The translations under genes were made by a program, and so were the position numbers. Shown here in pieces: positions 8,364 through 17,775 of a DNA stretch of 64,000 nucleotides (positions within the stretch are counted from its first letter, which is position 1; each line of letters opens with the position of its first letter). The stretch lies in contig JAJTZB010000003.1 in the NCBI GenBank assembly GCA_032906765.1, forward strand, positions 160,126 through 224,125, given 5' to 3'. Source of the DNA: Nitrososphaerales archaeon. Lineage in GTDB: Archaea; Thermoproteota; Nitrososphaeria; Nitrososphaerales; Gagatemarchaeaceae. Below the pieces are notes generated by a model, which was not told the origin of the DNA, made no database searches, and was given only the letters and a program-made list of their open reading frames with translations.

Positions 8364-9326
8364 TCACTTCCGCTTCAGGGCAGAGAGTTCGGCGAGCATC
8401 GCCGTCAGCTGGAGCTCGGGCTGAGCGCCCTGGACGAGGCGGAAGTCGTACTCTGCCATGATTGAAATCGCCTTTCCGATGTCATCCAACTTCGCGGAGT
8501 TCAGCGCCTCGTTCGCGTACTTGAGGAAGTCGCGCTCTGGGACTCCGTAAACCCTCGTCATTTCGACCATTCCAGCCCTGGCGCCATCGAAGTCTCCGTT
8601 CAGGGCGAGCTTGATTATGTCCGCGACCCTGGTCTTGACCGCCGCCCCAGTCACAGACTTCACGCTCTCCATTGTCAATTCGCCGGAAACGGACGCGGCC
8701 TGCAAGAGGTTGATTGCCTGTCTAAGGTCGCCCTGCGTCGCCTCGAAGACCTCACCGAAGACACTGTCGCTCGATGCCTTCACCTTCTCCTTCTTCGCTA
8801 TCTCCTTGAGGTGGGTGACAACAGCCCCCTCGTCCAGCCTCTGGAACCTGAATATCGCGCACCTGCTCTGCAGGGGCTCTATTATCCCGGAGGAGTAGTT
8901 GCAGATTAGGATGAAACGGGTGAATGTCGAGGTCTCTTCCATTATCCTCCTGAGGGCGGTCTGTGCATCGCCTGTCATCTCGTCCGCTTCGTCCAGCACG
9001 ACCAGCCTGAATGGGACGCCCTCCCTCCTGTCAGAGAATCGGGCGAATGTCTTCACCCTCTCCCTCACCATGTCGATGCCCCTCTCGTCGCTCGCGTTGA
9101 GCGAGAGGGTGTAGTCCCTCCACAAGTCGCCGAGTATCTGCTTCGCGATTATCAGCGCTGTCGTTGTCTTTCCTGAGCCAGGAGGACCCGCGAAGAGCAG
9201 ATGCGGAAGCTCCGCCTTCTTCCCGATCAGGAGCTTGAGCCTCTGTTTGACCCCTTCCTGGTCGACGAGCGCGTCCAGGCTCGCGGGCCTGTACTTCTCA
9301 ATCCACATCAGCTGTTCAATGGGCAA
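8364..9326 (-). CDS. rfcS: Replication factor C small subunit
   Basis: AAA+ clamp-loader subunit (320 aa) that, with RfcL, loads PCNA. Walker A GPPGSGKT (residues 47-54), Walker B VVLDEADEM, and the clamp-loader SRC motif appearing as LQSRCAIFRF are present. It begins TTG (MPIEQLMWIEKYRP); an in-frame ATG at 9308 is the alternative. An A+T-rich AATAAATAAG element near 9392-9402 on the minus strand is a plausible promoter. The partner large subunit is far away at 30030-31238. Confidence 0.96.
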   Translation of the reverse strand: MPIEQLMWIEKYRPASLDALVDQEGVKQRLKLLIGKKAELPHLLFAGPPGSGKTTTALIIAKQILGDLWRDYTLSLNASDERGIDMVRERVKTFARFSDRREGVPFRLVVLDEADEMTGDAQTALRRIMEETSTFTRFILICNYSSGIIEPLQSRCAIFRFQRLDEGAVVTHLKEIAKKEKVKASSDSVFGEVFEATQGDLRQAINLLQAASVSGELTMESVKSVTGAAVKTRVADIIKLALNGDFDGARAGMVEMTRVYGVPERDFLKYANEALNSAKLDDIGKAISIMAEYDFRLVQGAQPELQLTAMLAELSALKRK

Positions 9327-9443
9327 TCAAGTCAACACCTTGGACGAGGATATCTTCTCCCCTGTTCTCCAATCCGAGTCGACGAGACTTCTTATTTATT
9401 CATTGCAAGATGGGAGGCCAAAGGCGGGGTGGCTTGTTTCGCT

Positions 9444-10166
9444 TCAGGCCTGGGCCACCTTTATCCCGAGGTAGAGCTTGGCAAGCTCCCCGTGAGTCAG
9501 CAGCTCCTTGGCCGTCCCCACGAACGCGTTCTTCCCCCCCACCAGCAGGTAAGCTGCGTCGCCTACTTCGAGCGCCCTTCGTGCGTTCTGCTCGACAAGC
9601 ACAATCGTGAGACCTCTCTCCTTGGCAAGCGTCGCGATGGTCTTCAGGACCTGGGTGGCCAGCTTGGGCGAAAGGTTCGCGGTGGGCTCGTCGAAGAGGA
9701 TGACCTGGGGCTTGCGGACGAGAGCCATAGTCATTGCGACCATCTGTCGTTCCCCGCCGCTCAAATTGATAACTTTGGACTTCATGTAGTTCTCCAACTG
9801 AGGGAATATGCTGAACGCGTCCTTGATCCTGGAGTCAAAGTCGCTCTTTGATACAGTGTAAGCCGCCATCTTGAAGTTCTCGGACACGGTCAGCTGTGAG
9901 AATGTGCTGTCCGTCTGGGGCAAATAGGCTACGCCCGACCTGGCTATGACATGTGATGGTAGGCCCGATAGGGTCTTGCCGTCGAGAGTTACAGTGCCGT
10001 TGTACATTGTGGTCAGGCCAGATATCGTCTTTAGCAGGGTGCTTTTGCCTGACCCGTTGGGGCCGACCACAACTGTTAGCTGGCCCGGGCTTGCATCAAG
10101 CGAGATGTCTGATATGATCTGAAGTTTTCCGTAGCCTGCGGAGACGCCTTCGACCCTGAGTGACAT
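9444..10166 (-). CDS. livF: Branched-chain amino-acid ABC transporter ATPase LivF-type
   Basis: Cytoplasmic ATP-hydrolysing subunit (240 aa). Walker A GPNGSGKST, signature LSGGERQMVAM, Walker B VILFDEPTANLSP and switch His region VLVEQNARRAL are intact; the residue pattern (QNARRAL) is characteristic of LivF. ATG start directly follows the livG stop. Together with livG and livK it forms the minus-strand arm of the importer, opposite livH-livM. Confidence 0.94.
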   Translation of the reverse strand: MSLRVEGVSAGYGKLQIISDISLDASPGQLTVVVGPNGSGKSTLLKTISGLTTMYNGTVTLDGKTLSGLPSHVIARSGVAYLPQTDSTFSQLTVSENFKMAAYTVSKSDFDSRIKDAFSIFPQLENYMKSKVINLSGGERQMVAMTMALVRKPQVILFDEPTANLSPKLATQVLKTIATLAKERGLTIVLVEQNARRALEVGDAAYLLVGGKNAFVGTAKELLTHGELAKLYLGIKVAQA

Positions 10167-10925
10167 CTAGGCCCCCAGATACGCCTCGACGACCTTCGGG
10201 TCGGCCATCACGAGCTCTGGCTTACCAGCCGCGACTACCTTGCCAAAGGCCATCGCGGTGACAGTGTCGACGTAGCTCAGCGCAATGTCCAGCCTGTGCT
10301 CGACGATGAGGAAAGTGACCCCGAGGTCGTCTCGCAGCTTGAGTATCCTCCCGAAGATTTCGTGGGCCAGGGTGGGGTTTACCCCCGATATCGGCTCGTC
10401 GAGTAGAATGAGCTTCGCGCCACTCATCAGCACCCTCCCCATCTCGAGGAGCTTCATCTGTCCGCCGCTCAGGTTCAGGGCGGGGATGTCCCAGACTTTG
10501 CTCAGGCCCAAGAGCTCCAAGAGCTTCAAAGCCCTCTCGGTCGCATCAGTTTCAATCTTGACCCATCTTCGCTTGAAAAGCGACTTCAGAAAAGATTCCC
10601 CCGGGTTGCCCTTCTCCGCCACAAGGACGTTCTCAAGCACCGTGAGTTTTCCGAATAGGTTCGGAATCTGAAAGGTGCGGGCAAGCCCCAGCCCGTAGAC
10701 CTTGTAAGGAGGAAACCCAGTGATGTCTGTGCCATCAAAGGTCACTCTTCCGGAGTCCGGCTTGTAGAACCCGCTTACGGCGTTTATCAGGGTGGTCTTG
10801 CCGGACCCGTTAGGGCCGATAAGGATGTTTACCCTCTTTGCATCTACGTCGAGTGTAACTCCGTCGAGCGCGTGAAGTTTCCCGAAGGACTTGGAGAGTT
10901 CCCTTACTTCCAGGAACGACGCCAT
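10167..10925 (-). CDS. livG: Branched-chain amino-acid ABC transporter ATPase LivG-type
   Basis: Second ATPase (252 aa) of the importer: Walker A GPNGSGKTT, signature LSGGQMKLLEMGR, Walker B LILLDEPISGVNP and VEHRLDIALSYVD, the last typical of LivG. It lies between livK and livF on the same strand, adjoining livF without a gap. Pairing of one LivG and one LivF as heterodimer is the family norm. Confidence 0.94.
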   Translation of the reverse strand: MASFLEVRELSKSFGKLHALDGVTLDVDAKRVNILIGPNGSGKTTLINAVSGFYKPDSGRVTFDGTDITGFPPYKVYGLGLARTFQIPNLFGKLTVLENVLVAEKGNPGESFLKSLFKRRWVKIETDATERALKLLELLGLSKVWDIPALNLSGGQMKLLEMGRVLMSGAKLILLDEPISGVNPTLAHEIFGRILKLRDDLGVTFLIVEHRLDIALSYVDTVTAMAFGKVVAAGKPELVMADPKVVEAYLGA

Positions 10926-10961
10926 TAACTATCACAAAAAGAAGATGGGGGATCTCTTAGT

Positions 10962-12338
10962 TTACGGTGGGCTAGTCCAGGTGACGGTATCTGTGTTGTA
11001 GTCCCAGGTTCCCGCTAGAACCCAGGTGAACGTGCTGCCGCTGGGAACGACCTTCCAGATCTGGTATGAACCAGGGATCCTGTCGTTTCCAGAGAGCCCT
11101 TCCCAGCCAGTTAGGCCGTAGAAGCTGTTAGCCACTGTGGGGAACACAGCATGGATAGCGGTCCCATCGTTTGCCCCTGCTGAAAGTATTGACAGAGCTG
11201 CTAGCCAGACGTCGTCGTAGCCTTCCAGTGTGTAGAAGACTCCGCCGCCTACGATGGCTGCAACCTGAGATGTGCCCGCGTACTGTTTGAAGAAGGCGAT
11301 TGTCTTGCTGTTGTTGACTACGTTGAATAGCGTCGAAGGTAGTTTCACGTGTGAAGTGTATTGACCCACGGTGGAGTTGCTCAAAAGCGAGTTCTGAGCT
11401 GTGCCATCGCTGCCAAACCACGGCACAGCGTTGTAGATTGTTGGGCTTTGGGTCGACGCCTGCTTTAGCATCGTTCCAATCTCTTGGAATGACACAGCGA
11501 CTATGGACACGTGTCCTGCGTTCGCTCCTGTATTGAGTGTGTTGTAGGCAGTGGTCATTTGAGTGATGAGAGCTGAGAAGTCTGTTGTGGCCGGGTCGTA
11601 CTTGAACGGACCCGCAATGTTGGCCGCAGCCATGCCGTCTTGCTTAAGGAAGCTCACGGTTGCGTTCGCCAGCCCGCCGCCGTACGTGTCGTCCCTGTTG
11701 ACGACGATGGCTGCCTTTGCACCCTGCGTCAATACTTCACGAGCAATTCCCTGCCCCTGGGCCGCGTCGTTGGGCGCGGTCCTGAACAGGTAGTTGTTCG
11801 TGACGTCAGTTACGTGCAAAGCAGGAGACGTCGAGGATGGGCTGATGAGCACAATGTGGTTGGAGTTCGCGTATGCGAGAATCGCTCGTGCCGCCCCGCT
11901 GTTAAGCGGACCAACCACGACGCGGATTCCTGAAGCATACATAGCTTGCAGTTCAGACAGCGCAGTCGGTCCGTCCAGCTTGTAGTCTTGGTTGTTCAGA
12001 GCGAATGTAAGTTTGCAGTTGGCGCTCTTCAGGTAGGTATTGACCTCCTGAATCGCGAGTTGCTCTGCGGCGAGGTCACCCTTGCCTTGGGCCGAAAGGT
12101 CGGCGCTAAGGTCGTTCAGTGCCCCTATTGTAATTGTTTGGCCATTGCATAGGCCTCCTGTGCCAGTGACTGTGGTTACGCCGCCAGTGACGGTGGTTAC
12201 ACCGCCGCTGACTGTTGTCGTGCTTACGCCACCGAGACCGATCGATGGAGCAGCAGCGTAGATTAGACCTGCACCAATGAGAAGTCCCACGATAAGAGAT
12301 CCGAAGACTGTTGCAGTAGATGCCCCTCTCTTTTTCAA
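10962..12338 (-). CDS. livK: Branched-chain amino-acid ABC transporter substrate-binding protein
   Basis: Extracytoplasmic ligand-binding protein (458 aa) of the LivK/type I periplasmic-binding family. A short basic N-terminus (KKR) is followed by one hydrophobic anchor (GSLIVGLLIGAGLIYAA, about residues 13-30), then a Gly/Thr-rich linker in which GGVTTVT is repeated, then the binding domain beginning TITIGALNDLSADLSAQGKG. Membrane anchoring instead of release suits a cell without an outer membrane. TTG start at 12338 lies about 28 nt from the TATA-like element at 12361-12373. The ligand is inferred from the transporter class only. Confidence 0.9.
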   Translation of the reverse strand: MKKRGASTATVFGSLIVGLLIGAGLIYAAAPSIGLGGVSTTTVSGGVTTVTGGVTTVTGTGGLCNGQTITIGALNDLSADLSAQGKGDLAAEQLAIQEVNTYLKSANCKLTFALNNQDYKLDGPTALSELQAMYASGIRVVVGPLNSGAARAILAYANSNHIVLISPSSTSPALHVTDVTNNYLFRTAPNDAAQGQGIAREVLTQGAKAAIVVNRDDTYGGGLANATVSFLKQDGMAAANIAGPFKYDPATTDFSALITQMTTAYNTLNTGANAGHVSIVAVSFQEIGTMLKQASTQSPTIYNAVPWFGSDGTAQNSLLSNSTVGQYTSHVKLPSTLFNVVNNSKTIAFFKQYAGTSQVAAIVGGGVFYTLEGYDDVWLAALSILSAGANDGTAIHAVFPTVANSFYGLTGWEGLSGNDRIPGSYQIWKVVPSGSTFTWVLAGTWDYNTDTVTWTSPP

Positions 12339-12360
12339 CGGAGTGTAGGTGGTCGTTGAG

Positions 12361-12373
12361 AAAGTATTTTAAG
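12361..12373. promoter_or_regulatory. Divergent promoter between livK and livH
   Basis: AAAGTATTTTAAG on the plus strand reads CTTAAAATACTTT on the minus strand. It is spaced about 28 nt from the livK TTG and about 40 nt from the livH TTG, so one A+T element could serve both arms of the importer. No operator palindrome is obvious in the remaining 68-bp gap. Confidence 0.5.
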
Positions 12374-12406
12374 CCTTTGTAGGGTCTCAGGCGGAGTTTC
12401 CAGCCT

Positions 12407-13504
12407 TTGGTTCCATCGTACGTGGTCGCATCCGTCGTATACGGAACCTTCTTCGCTCTCATGGCCATGGGTCTGACACTGACTTACCTGACGACGAAAG
12501 TGCCCAATTTCGCCTACGGCTCCTTTGTCACCATCGGGCTCTACACCGCGTACCAGCTCGACACCCTCAACCACCTAACACCATATGCGGCCAGTCTGGT
12601 TGCATTCGTTGTTGCAGGGGGAGCGGCCGTCCTCATGTACGTGGGCATTCTGCGCCCACTGGCCAACAGGGGCACCCCGCTCGTCGCTCTCATGATAGCC
12701 ACATTCGGAGTCGACATAGGGTTTATCGGCGTCTTTGGTATCTACACTGACTATCTTCAGTCGCGCTACAAGCTCGTTGATGCTAAACAGTTCTATTCGC
12801 TTCCCGGCGACTTCAACCTCCTCGGTGTGCAAGGGGTTGTCGTGGTGGCACCGGTCGTCCTTGCCCTGATTACGCTCATGCTCTTCCTGTTGTTCACAAA
12901 GACGAAATTTGGGGTGGCGATGAGGGCTTCGGTAGAGAACCCGCCGTTGGCTAGGGTCTTGGGCATTAATGTCGAGCGGGTCTACGTGGTGTCTTGGCTG
13001 CTCGCAGGTGGATTCGCGGGGCTCGCGGGGGCTCTCTACACGTTGTGGCTCCCGGGCGGAACGAGTACTGGTTCTAACCTGATTGTGGAAATCTTCGCAT
13101 CAAGCGTCCTGGGAGGTCTGACCAGCATCTTCGGGGCCGTCATGGGGGGCCTTGTAATCGGGGCAAGCGAGGACTTGGTTACGACCGGTTTGGGCCTTGG
13201 ATTCGGCTATGCTGGGGCGGGGCTCATTGCTGCTCTGGCCATTCTTATCGGAGTCTACCTCCTCAGGAAGAAGAGGACTGGCCCGAGGGTCGTGGCGGCG
13301 ATACTGGGGCTGCTGGCAGCCTACATCATCGTCGAAATGGCCACCGGGTTTTCGACTGACGTATTCGTTCAAGGCTTGGTCAACGGCTTCGGTCCTAATG
13401 TGACGCCCTTTCAGAAGGGGATTCCGCTGCTGATAATGGTAATCGCTTTGATGGTCCTCCCACAGGGCCTCGTCTCGATCAAACTTAGGAGATCGAAGAA
13501 ATAG
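12407..13504 (+). CDS. livH: Branched-chain amino-acid ABC transporter permease LivH-type
   Basis: Integral membrane permease (365 aa) with about eight to ten hydrophobic segments. The beginning SYVVASVVYGTFFALMAMGLTL and the later RASVENPPLARVLGINVERVY plus SSVLGGLTSIFGAVMGGLVIG follow the LivH pattern. TTG at 12407 is chosen because the family N-terminal helix starts immediately after it. It is longer than usual at the C-terminus, where an extra helix pair ends IKLRRSKK. livM follows after one base. Confidence 0.93.
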   Translation: MVPSYVVASVVYGTFFALMAMGLTLTYLTTKVPNFAYGSFVTIGLYTAYQLDTLNHLTPYAASLVAFVVAGGAAVLMYVGILRPLANRGTPLVALMIATFGVDIGFIGVFGIYTDYLQSRYKLVDAKQFYSLPGDFNLLGVQGVVVVAPVVLALITLMLFLLFTKTKFGVAMRASVENPPLARVLGINVERVYVVSWLLAGGFAGLAGALYTLWLPGGTSTGSNLIVEIFASSVLGGLTSIFGAVMGGLVIGASEDLVTTGLGLGFGYAGAGLIAALAILIGVYLLRKKRTGPRVVAAILGLLAAYIIVEMATGFSTDVFVQGLVNGFGPNVTPFQKGIPLLIMVIALMVLPQGLVSIKLRRSKK

Positions 13505-13505
13505 T

Positions 13506-14705
13506 TTGGGGCTTCCACAGGTTCTGTTCTTCGGCACAGACCTCGTGAGCTTTGGTCTGAGCTTCCTGAACTTCTATGCGCTCTATTTCGCGATAAGCCT
13601 ATCCCTCAACCTAGAGTTCGGGTATACCGGCATACCCAACTTCGGCAAGGTGATGTTCATAGCGGGCGGAGCAGCGTTTGCAGGTTCGATCTCCGGAAGG
13701 CTGGCAGCGTACGTCTACGGCGTCGGTGTCCACCGTGACTTCATCATCTTCAATACCCAGATTATCAGCGATGTGAACGCCAAGCTGACGACCGACCCGG
13801 CTTTCGCGGTCGGGCTCACGGTATTATCGCTGCTGGTCGCCGCCGGTGTCGGCGCGCTCCTCGGGTACCTGTCCTCGTATCCGGCAATACGCCTGAGGGA
13901 GGATTATCTCGGGATGCTGCTGTTGGGCGCGGCCCAGTTCTTCCAGGTCATCCTTAGGACTTACGAGCCACTCACCGGGGGTGCCCAGAACATAGCGGTA
14001 CCCGATCCGTACGTGTATTGGTCATCCCTTGGTTCAGGGTACAGGGACCTGGTCGCTGGGTTGGTCGCCAGCGCGTTCGTGATAATTATCTTCCTTTACG
14101 CCGAGCGCGTGGCGAGGGCCCCTCTTGGAAGGATGTTGAGGGCAGTGAGGGACAATGAGGATGCGTCGAGGGCGCTCGGAAAGGATGATGCTGTGGTGAG
14201 GCGCAACATCCTGATTATCTCATCCGCAATAGCAGGCATGGCAGGAGCGATCTTCACGTTCTACGTTGCCTCAGTTGAGTACGATACCTGGACAAGGTTC
14301 GCGTGGACATTCTGGCCTTTCCTGATTGTCATCATAGGAGGGGCAGGCAACAATATCGGCGTCGCCGTGGGGACCCTTTTTTTCACGCTGGCATTCAAGG
14401 GTCTGCAGCAAGTCCAGCCCTATCTCCAGCCGTACATCTTCTTTGACGTCAACTGGCTTCAGGACATCTTGTTCGCGACCCTTCTCATAGTAATCTTGCT
14501 ACTTCGTCCCGAAGGCATCCTTAGAGAAAGGTCCACGCCAACGCTTTCGAGGTCGAAGGTGTCCGCGTTGGTCGGCGCCCTGAGAGGCCAGGACAGCGGA
14601 GAAGAAGCGGAGCCTGAGAGCTCCTCAAGGCTAGGGCGGCGGGGGAGAAGGCTGTGGAAACTCGCCAGGCGCAGGCAGAAGTCAGAGGCCGAGGGCCCAC
14701 CCTAG
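13506..14705 (+). CDS. livM: Branched-chain amino-acid ABC transporter permease LivM-type
   Basis: Second permease (399 aa), TTG start one base after the livH stop. The cytoplasmic coupling loop RMLRAVRDNEDASRALGKDD and FFTLAFKGLQQVQPYL are LivM features. The C-terminus extends past the last helix (LLIVILLLRPEGILRE) into a basic, Ser-rich tail ending RRRQKSEAEGPP. A decayed second copy of this C-terminal stretch follows immediately downstream. Confidence 0.93.
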   Translation: MGLPQVLFFGTDLVSFGLSFLNFYALYFAISLSLNLEFGYTGIPNFGKVMFIAGGAAFAGSISGRLAAYVYGVGVHRDFIIFNTQIISDVNAKLTTDPAFAVGLTVLSLLVAAGVGALLGYLSSYPAIRLREDYLGMLLLGAAQFFQVILRTYEPLTGGAQNIAVPDPYVYWSSLGSGYRDLVAGLVASAFVIIIFLYAERVARAPLGRMLRAVRDNEDASRALGKDDAVVRRNILIISSAIAGMAGAIFTFYVASVEYDTWTRFAWTFWPFLIVIIGGAGNNIGVAVGTLFFTLAFKGLQQVQPYLQPYIFFDVNWLQDILFATLLIVILLLRPEGILRERSTPTLSRSKVSALVGALRGQDSGEEAEPESSSRLGRRGRRLWKLARRRQKSEAEGPP

Positions 14706-14850
14706 CTAGGAGACAGCAGTTGACTGAGGTCGACTCGAACGTTTATTGTCGAGGCACGAGTTCGCGTCCCGCCTTTCCTAATGTACGGAGATAGTTGACT
14801 CGGTTTCTTGAACGCAGAGAGAGCCTCCTGGGCAGGACAAAGGTCGTCAA

Positions 14851-15051
14851 GCGCTCGTCGTGATACTCCCAGTCAGGCCGGAGGGAATCGTCCCCGAGAA
14901 ACCTACACCGACTCTGCCGAAGGGCGCGGTAGCGTCTGTTGCTGGCTCAGTCGGGGGACCGGCCGTCACGCAACGACCCTCAGCCGAGCATCGGCGCGGG
15001 GCTGTCCAACAGCTGAGGAGAATCGTCTCGCGCCTCAAGAAGCTTCCCTGA
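14851..15051 (+). pseudogene. Remnant of a second livM 3' end
   Basis: A reading frame ending at 15051 encodes LVVILPVRPEGIVPEKPTPTLPK and a basic tail ending RLKKLP. It aligns with the C-terminus of the upstream livM (ILLLRPEGILRERSTPTLSR, then a basic tail), with RPEGI and TPTL identical. No start codon or transmembrane body precedes it. It is therefore best read as the tail of a lost or deleted second permease, or a duplication remnant. The rest of the 14706-15143 gap shows no other coding sequence. Confidence 0.65.
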
Positions 15052-15107
15052 CTCGGCGACCTACGGTGCAGTAAGTCTAATGAAAGGGCAACAGGCAGAC
15101 TCCCAAC

Positions 15108-15118
15108 ACTTAATTATG
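15108..15118 (+). promoter_or_regulatory. TATA element of gins23-mcm
   Basis: CTTAATTATGC is centred about 31 nt upstream of the TTG start at 15144, as expected for a leaderless archaeal transcript driving gins23-mcm-hel308. Confidence 0.55.
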
Positions 15119-15143
15119 CAGCGAAGGTTTCCGACCTTTCGAT

Positions 15144-15707
15144 TTGGCAGACGGCTCTCAGGTCGTCAGGGATTTGTTCGAGCGGAGGGAGAGGGAGTTC
15201 CTCCTCACCAGGACGCGAGTCACGATGCGATCGTCAGTTGAGAACATAGACGCGGGCGACTTCAAGATTGAGAGCCTGAAGGAGGGAGAGACAGTGGACC
15301 TTCCGCGCTGGGTCGCGGAGGAGCTCGTGCAGCTGAACGTGGCCGAGACGCGGGAAGAGCCGTTCGAGACAGAGATATTCAAGTCGCTCAGCAGAGAGAA
15401 GATGATGGGGCCTCTGCAGCTCTCCAGCCTCCCACAGGACTTCTACCTGAGGATGAGGAGGCGCCTAGGCTACCTTGGGAACGGGATGAAGGACGGGAGG
15501 GTGAGGAGGGAGGACTACGAGAGGCTGAGGGGGGTCAGCTACGACTTGATCGGGATGAGGCTGAGCAAGCTCCTCTCGCTATCGAGCTCGTCTACACCGC
15601 TTACCTCCCTGGGAGACAAGCTGACGCCAGAAGAGAAAGAGTTCTTCACGGTGTCACAGTCCTTGTCGAGGGAGTGGAAAGGGGCGCTGCTCGGGGAGGG
15701 GGCATAG
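15144..15707 (+). CDS. gins23: GINS complex subunit, Gins23-like
   Basis: A 187-residue protein in which a short beta-rich segment (FKIESLKEGETVDLPRWVAEELVQLNVAE) comes first and a helical domain second. This B-then-A order is that of Psf2/Psf3 and archaeal Gins23, part of the CMG-like replicative helicase. The mcm gene starts two bases after its stop, which supports the call. TTG start. No Gins51-type subunit is seen elsewhere in the window. Confidence 0.82.
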   Translation: MADGSQVVRDLFERREREFLLTRTRVTMRSSVENIDAGDFKIESLKEGETVDLPRWVAEELVQLNVAETREEPFETEIFKSLSREKMMGPLQLSSLPQDFYLRMRRRLGYLGNGMKDGRVRREDYERLRGVSYDLIGMRLSKLLSLSSSSTPLTSLGDKLTPEEKEFFTVSQSLSREWKGALLGEGA

Positions 15708-15708
15708 G

Positions 15709-17757
15709 GTGGCAACACTCGCCAGCGGCAAGCTCTCGGAGCTCTTCGAGGATTTCCTGAAGAGCGTGACGGACAGGGGCGGAAACTACGTCTACAGGAC
15801 GAAGATATCCCAGCTCATCTCCACAGAGGGGAAGTCGCTGGCTGTCGACTTCGGCGACCTGTTGAAGTTCAACAACGACCTGGCGAACAGGGTTCTTCTC
15901 GAGCCCGACTCGTCGTTGGCCTCATTCAAGACAGCTGCCTTCGAGACTATGCGCAGCGAGAACGCGCTCTATGCTGACAGGATAAAGAGGGATTTGGTGG
16001 TCAGGATCAAGGGCATACCAGACCAAGTGCCCCTAAGAAAGGTGGACACGTCCCACCTGGACAAGATGCTCGCCGTTACAGGAATGGTCGTACGCACGTC
16101 AGAGCTGAGGCCGCTCATGGTCCAGGCTGCCTGGCTCTGCCCCAGCGGCCACGTCACATACCAGGACCAGGACGACCTTGCTCTCAAGCGGCCGCCCAAG
16201 TGCGAGCTGTGCGGCGAGGCAAGGAACTTCGAGCTGGAGAAGAAGCAAAGCCGGTTCATAGACTTCCAGATCGTCAGGATACAGGAGCTCCCGGAGGAGC
16301 TGCCCCCGGGCCAGCTGCCCCAGTTCTTCGACGTCAACGTCGAGGGCGACATCGTGAGTACCGCGAGGCCTGGCGACAGGGTCGTGATGACAGGCATCGT
16401 GAGGGCAGTCCCCGACTACGCGCTCGGCCAGCTGAGGACCAGGCTCTTCAGGTCGCAGATAGACTGCAACTACGTTGAGGTGAGGGGAAAGGAGCAAGAC
16501 CAGGTCCAGGTAACGAAGGATGACGAGGCGGTGATCCGGAGCATCGCCGACTCCGCCGACGCATACGAGAAGCTGGTTGCCTCGATGGCGCCCACGATTC
16601 TGGGCCACGACGCAGAGAAGGAGGCAATCCTGCTGCTTCTCGTCGGTGGAACATCGACGGTTCTGCCGGACGGCACCAAGCTGAGGGGCGACGTCAACAT
16701 CCTGCTCGTCGGTGACCCTGGAACGGCGAAGTCGGAACTATTGAAGTTCACGGCTCAAGTTGCGCCGCGAGGTCTCTTTGCGTCGGGAAGGGGGACGAGC
16801 GCTGCTGGACTGTCGGCAGCGGTAATCAGGGAGAAGAACGTCTTCATGTTGGAGGCGGGGGTTGTTGTCCTGGCCGACCAGGGAATCGCATGCATAGACG
16901 AGTTTGACAAGATGAGGCCCGAAGACAGAAGCGCCCTGCACGAGCAGATGGAGCAGCAGACTATCACAGTCGCCAAGGGCGGTATCTACGCTAGCCTGAA
17001 TGCCAGGACTGCGATACTCGCAGCCATGAACCCTGTGCTGGGCAGATACAACCCCTTCCAGAACCTCACGGACAACATAGGAGACGTGCCAATCCCGCTG
17101 CTGACAAGGTTCGACCTGATCTTCGTGATAAAGGACCAGCCGTCCATCGGGGAGGACGAGAAGCTCGCCACACACATACTCTCCGTCCACCAAAGGAAGG
17201 CGTACCCCAAGCCGCCCCCAGTCGAGTTCGGCCTCCTCAGAAAGTACATCGCTTTCGCCAAGAAGGGGACCCCCTCGCTCACCAAGGAGGCAGTCGACAG
17301 GCTCAGGGAGTTCTACCTGGAGCTGAGGAGGAGTGGGGGAGAGGAGGGACAGATCCCGCCCACACCGAGGACACTCGAGTCCCTGATCAGGCTGGCCACT
17401 GCCCGGTCCAAGCTGCTCCTCAAGGGCGAGGTGGAGGAAGAGGATGCGCTCGCGGCTGTGGCCCTGATGAACAGGATGGTGCAGGACGTGCTGACGGACG
17501 CAACTACCAAGAAGACAGACTTCGGGATACAGCTCGGCAAGCCAGTAGGGGAAACGAGGAACCTAAGGTCTGCGATAGAGATTTTCAAGTCGCTGGAAGG
17601 GCCGGACAAGAAGCAAGTCGAGAGGAAGGTCTTCAAGGACGAGCTCCTGAAGGCGAAGTTCAGCGACGAAGACGCAGAGAAGATGATCAGGACGATGTTC
17701 AGGGAGGGATTGATATACGAATCGAAACCTGGACACTTCAGAAGGGTCAATGCGTGA
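15709..17757 (+). CDS. mcm: Replicative helicase MCM
   Basis: 682-residue hexameric 3'-5' helicase. N-terminal OB/zinc region with Cys144, a GH pair, and CELC (165-168); AAA+ core with Walker A GDPGTAKS (about 335), Walker B IACIDEFDKM, sensor region AAMNPVLGRYNP and arginine finger LLTRFDLIF; C-terminal winged helix ending FRRVNA. GTG start. It is free of inteins, unlike hel308 just downstream. Confidence 0.97.
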   Translation: MATLASGKLSELFEDFLKSVTDRGGNYVYRTKISQLISTEGKSLAVDFGDLLKFNNDLANRVLLEPDSSLASFKTAAFETMRSENALYADRIKRDLVVRIKGIPDQVPLRKVDTSHLDKMLAVTGMVVRTSELRPLMVQAAWLCPSGHVTYQDQDDLALKRPPKCELCGEARNFELEKKQSRFIDFQIVRIQELPEELPPGQLPQFFDVNVEGDIVSTARPGDRVVMTGIVRAVPDYALGQLRTRLFRSQIDCNYVEVRGKEQDQVQVTKDDEAVIRSIADSADAYEKLVASMAPTILGHDAEKEAILLLLVGGTSTVLPDGTKLRGDVNILLVGDPGTAKSELLKFTAQVAPRGLFASGRGTSAAGLSAAVIREKNVFMLEAGVVVLADQGIACIDEFDKMRPEDRSALHEQMEQQTITVAKGGIYASLNARTAILAAMNPVLGRYNPFQNLTDNIGDVPIPLLTRFDLIFVIKDQPSIGEDEKLATHILSVHQRKAYPKPPPVEFGLLRKYIAFAKKGTPSLTKEAVDRLREFYLELRRSGGEEGQIPPTPRTLESLIRLATARSKLLLKGEVEEEDALAAVALMNRMVQDVLTDATTKKTDFGIQLGKPVGETRNLRSAIEIFKSLEGPDKKQVERKVFKDELLKAKFSDEDAEKMIRTMFREGLIYESKPGHFRRVNA

Positions 17758-17775
17758 TCCCGGGGAGGCGGCCTG

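Noticed and set aside
12170..12230. Short tandem DNA repeats in livK
   Set aside because: They encode the GGVTTVT linker repeats between the anchor and the binding domain, a coding feature rather than a CRISPR or regulatory array.
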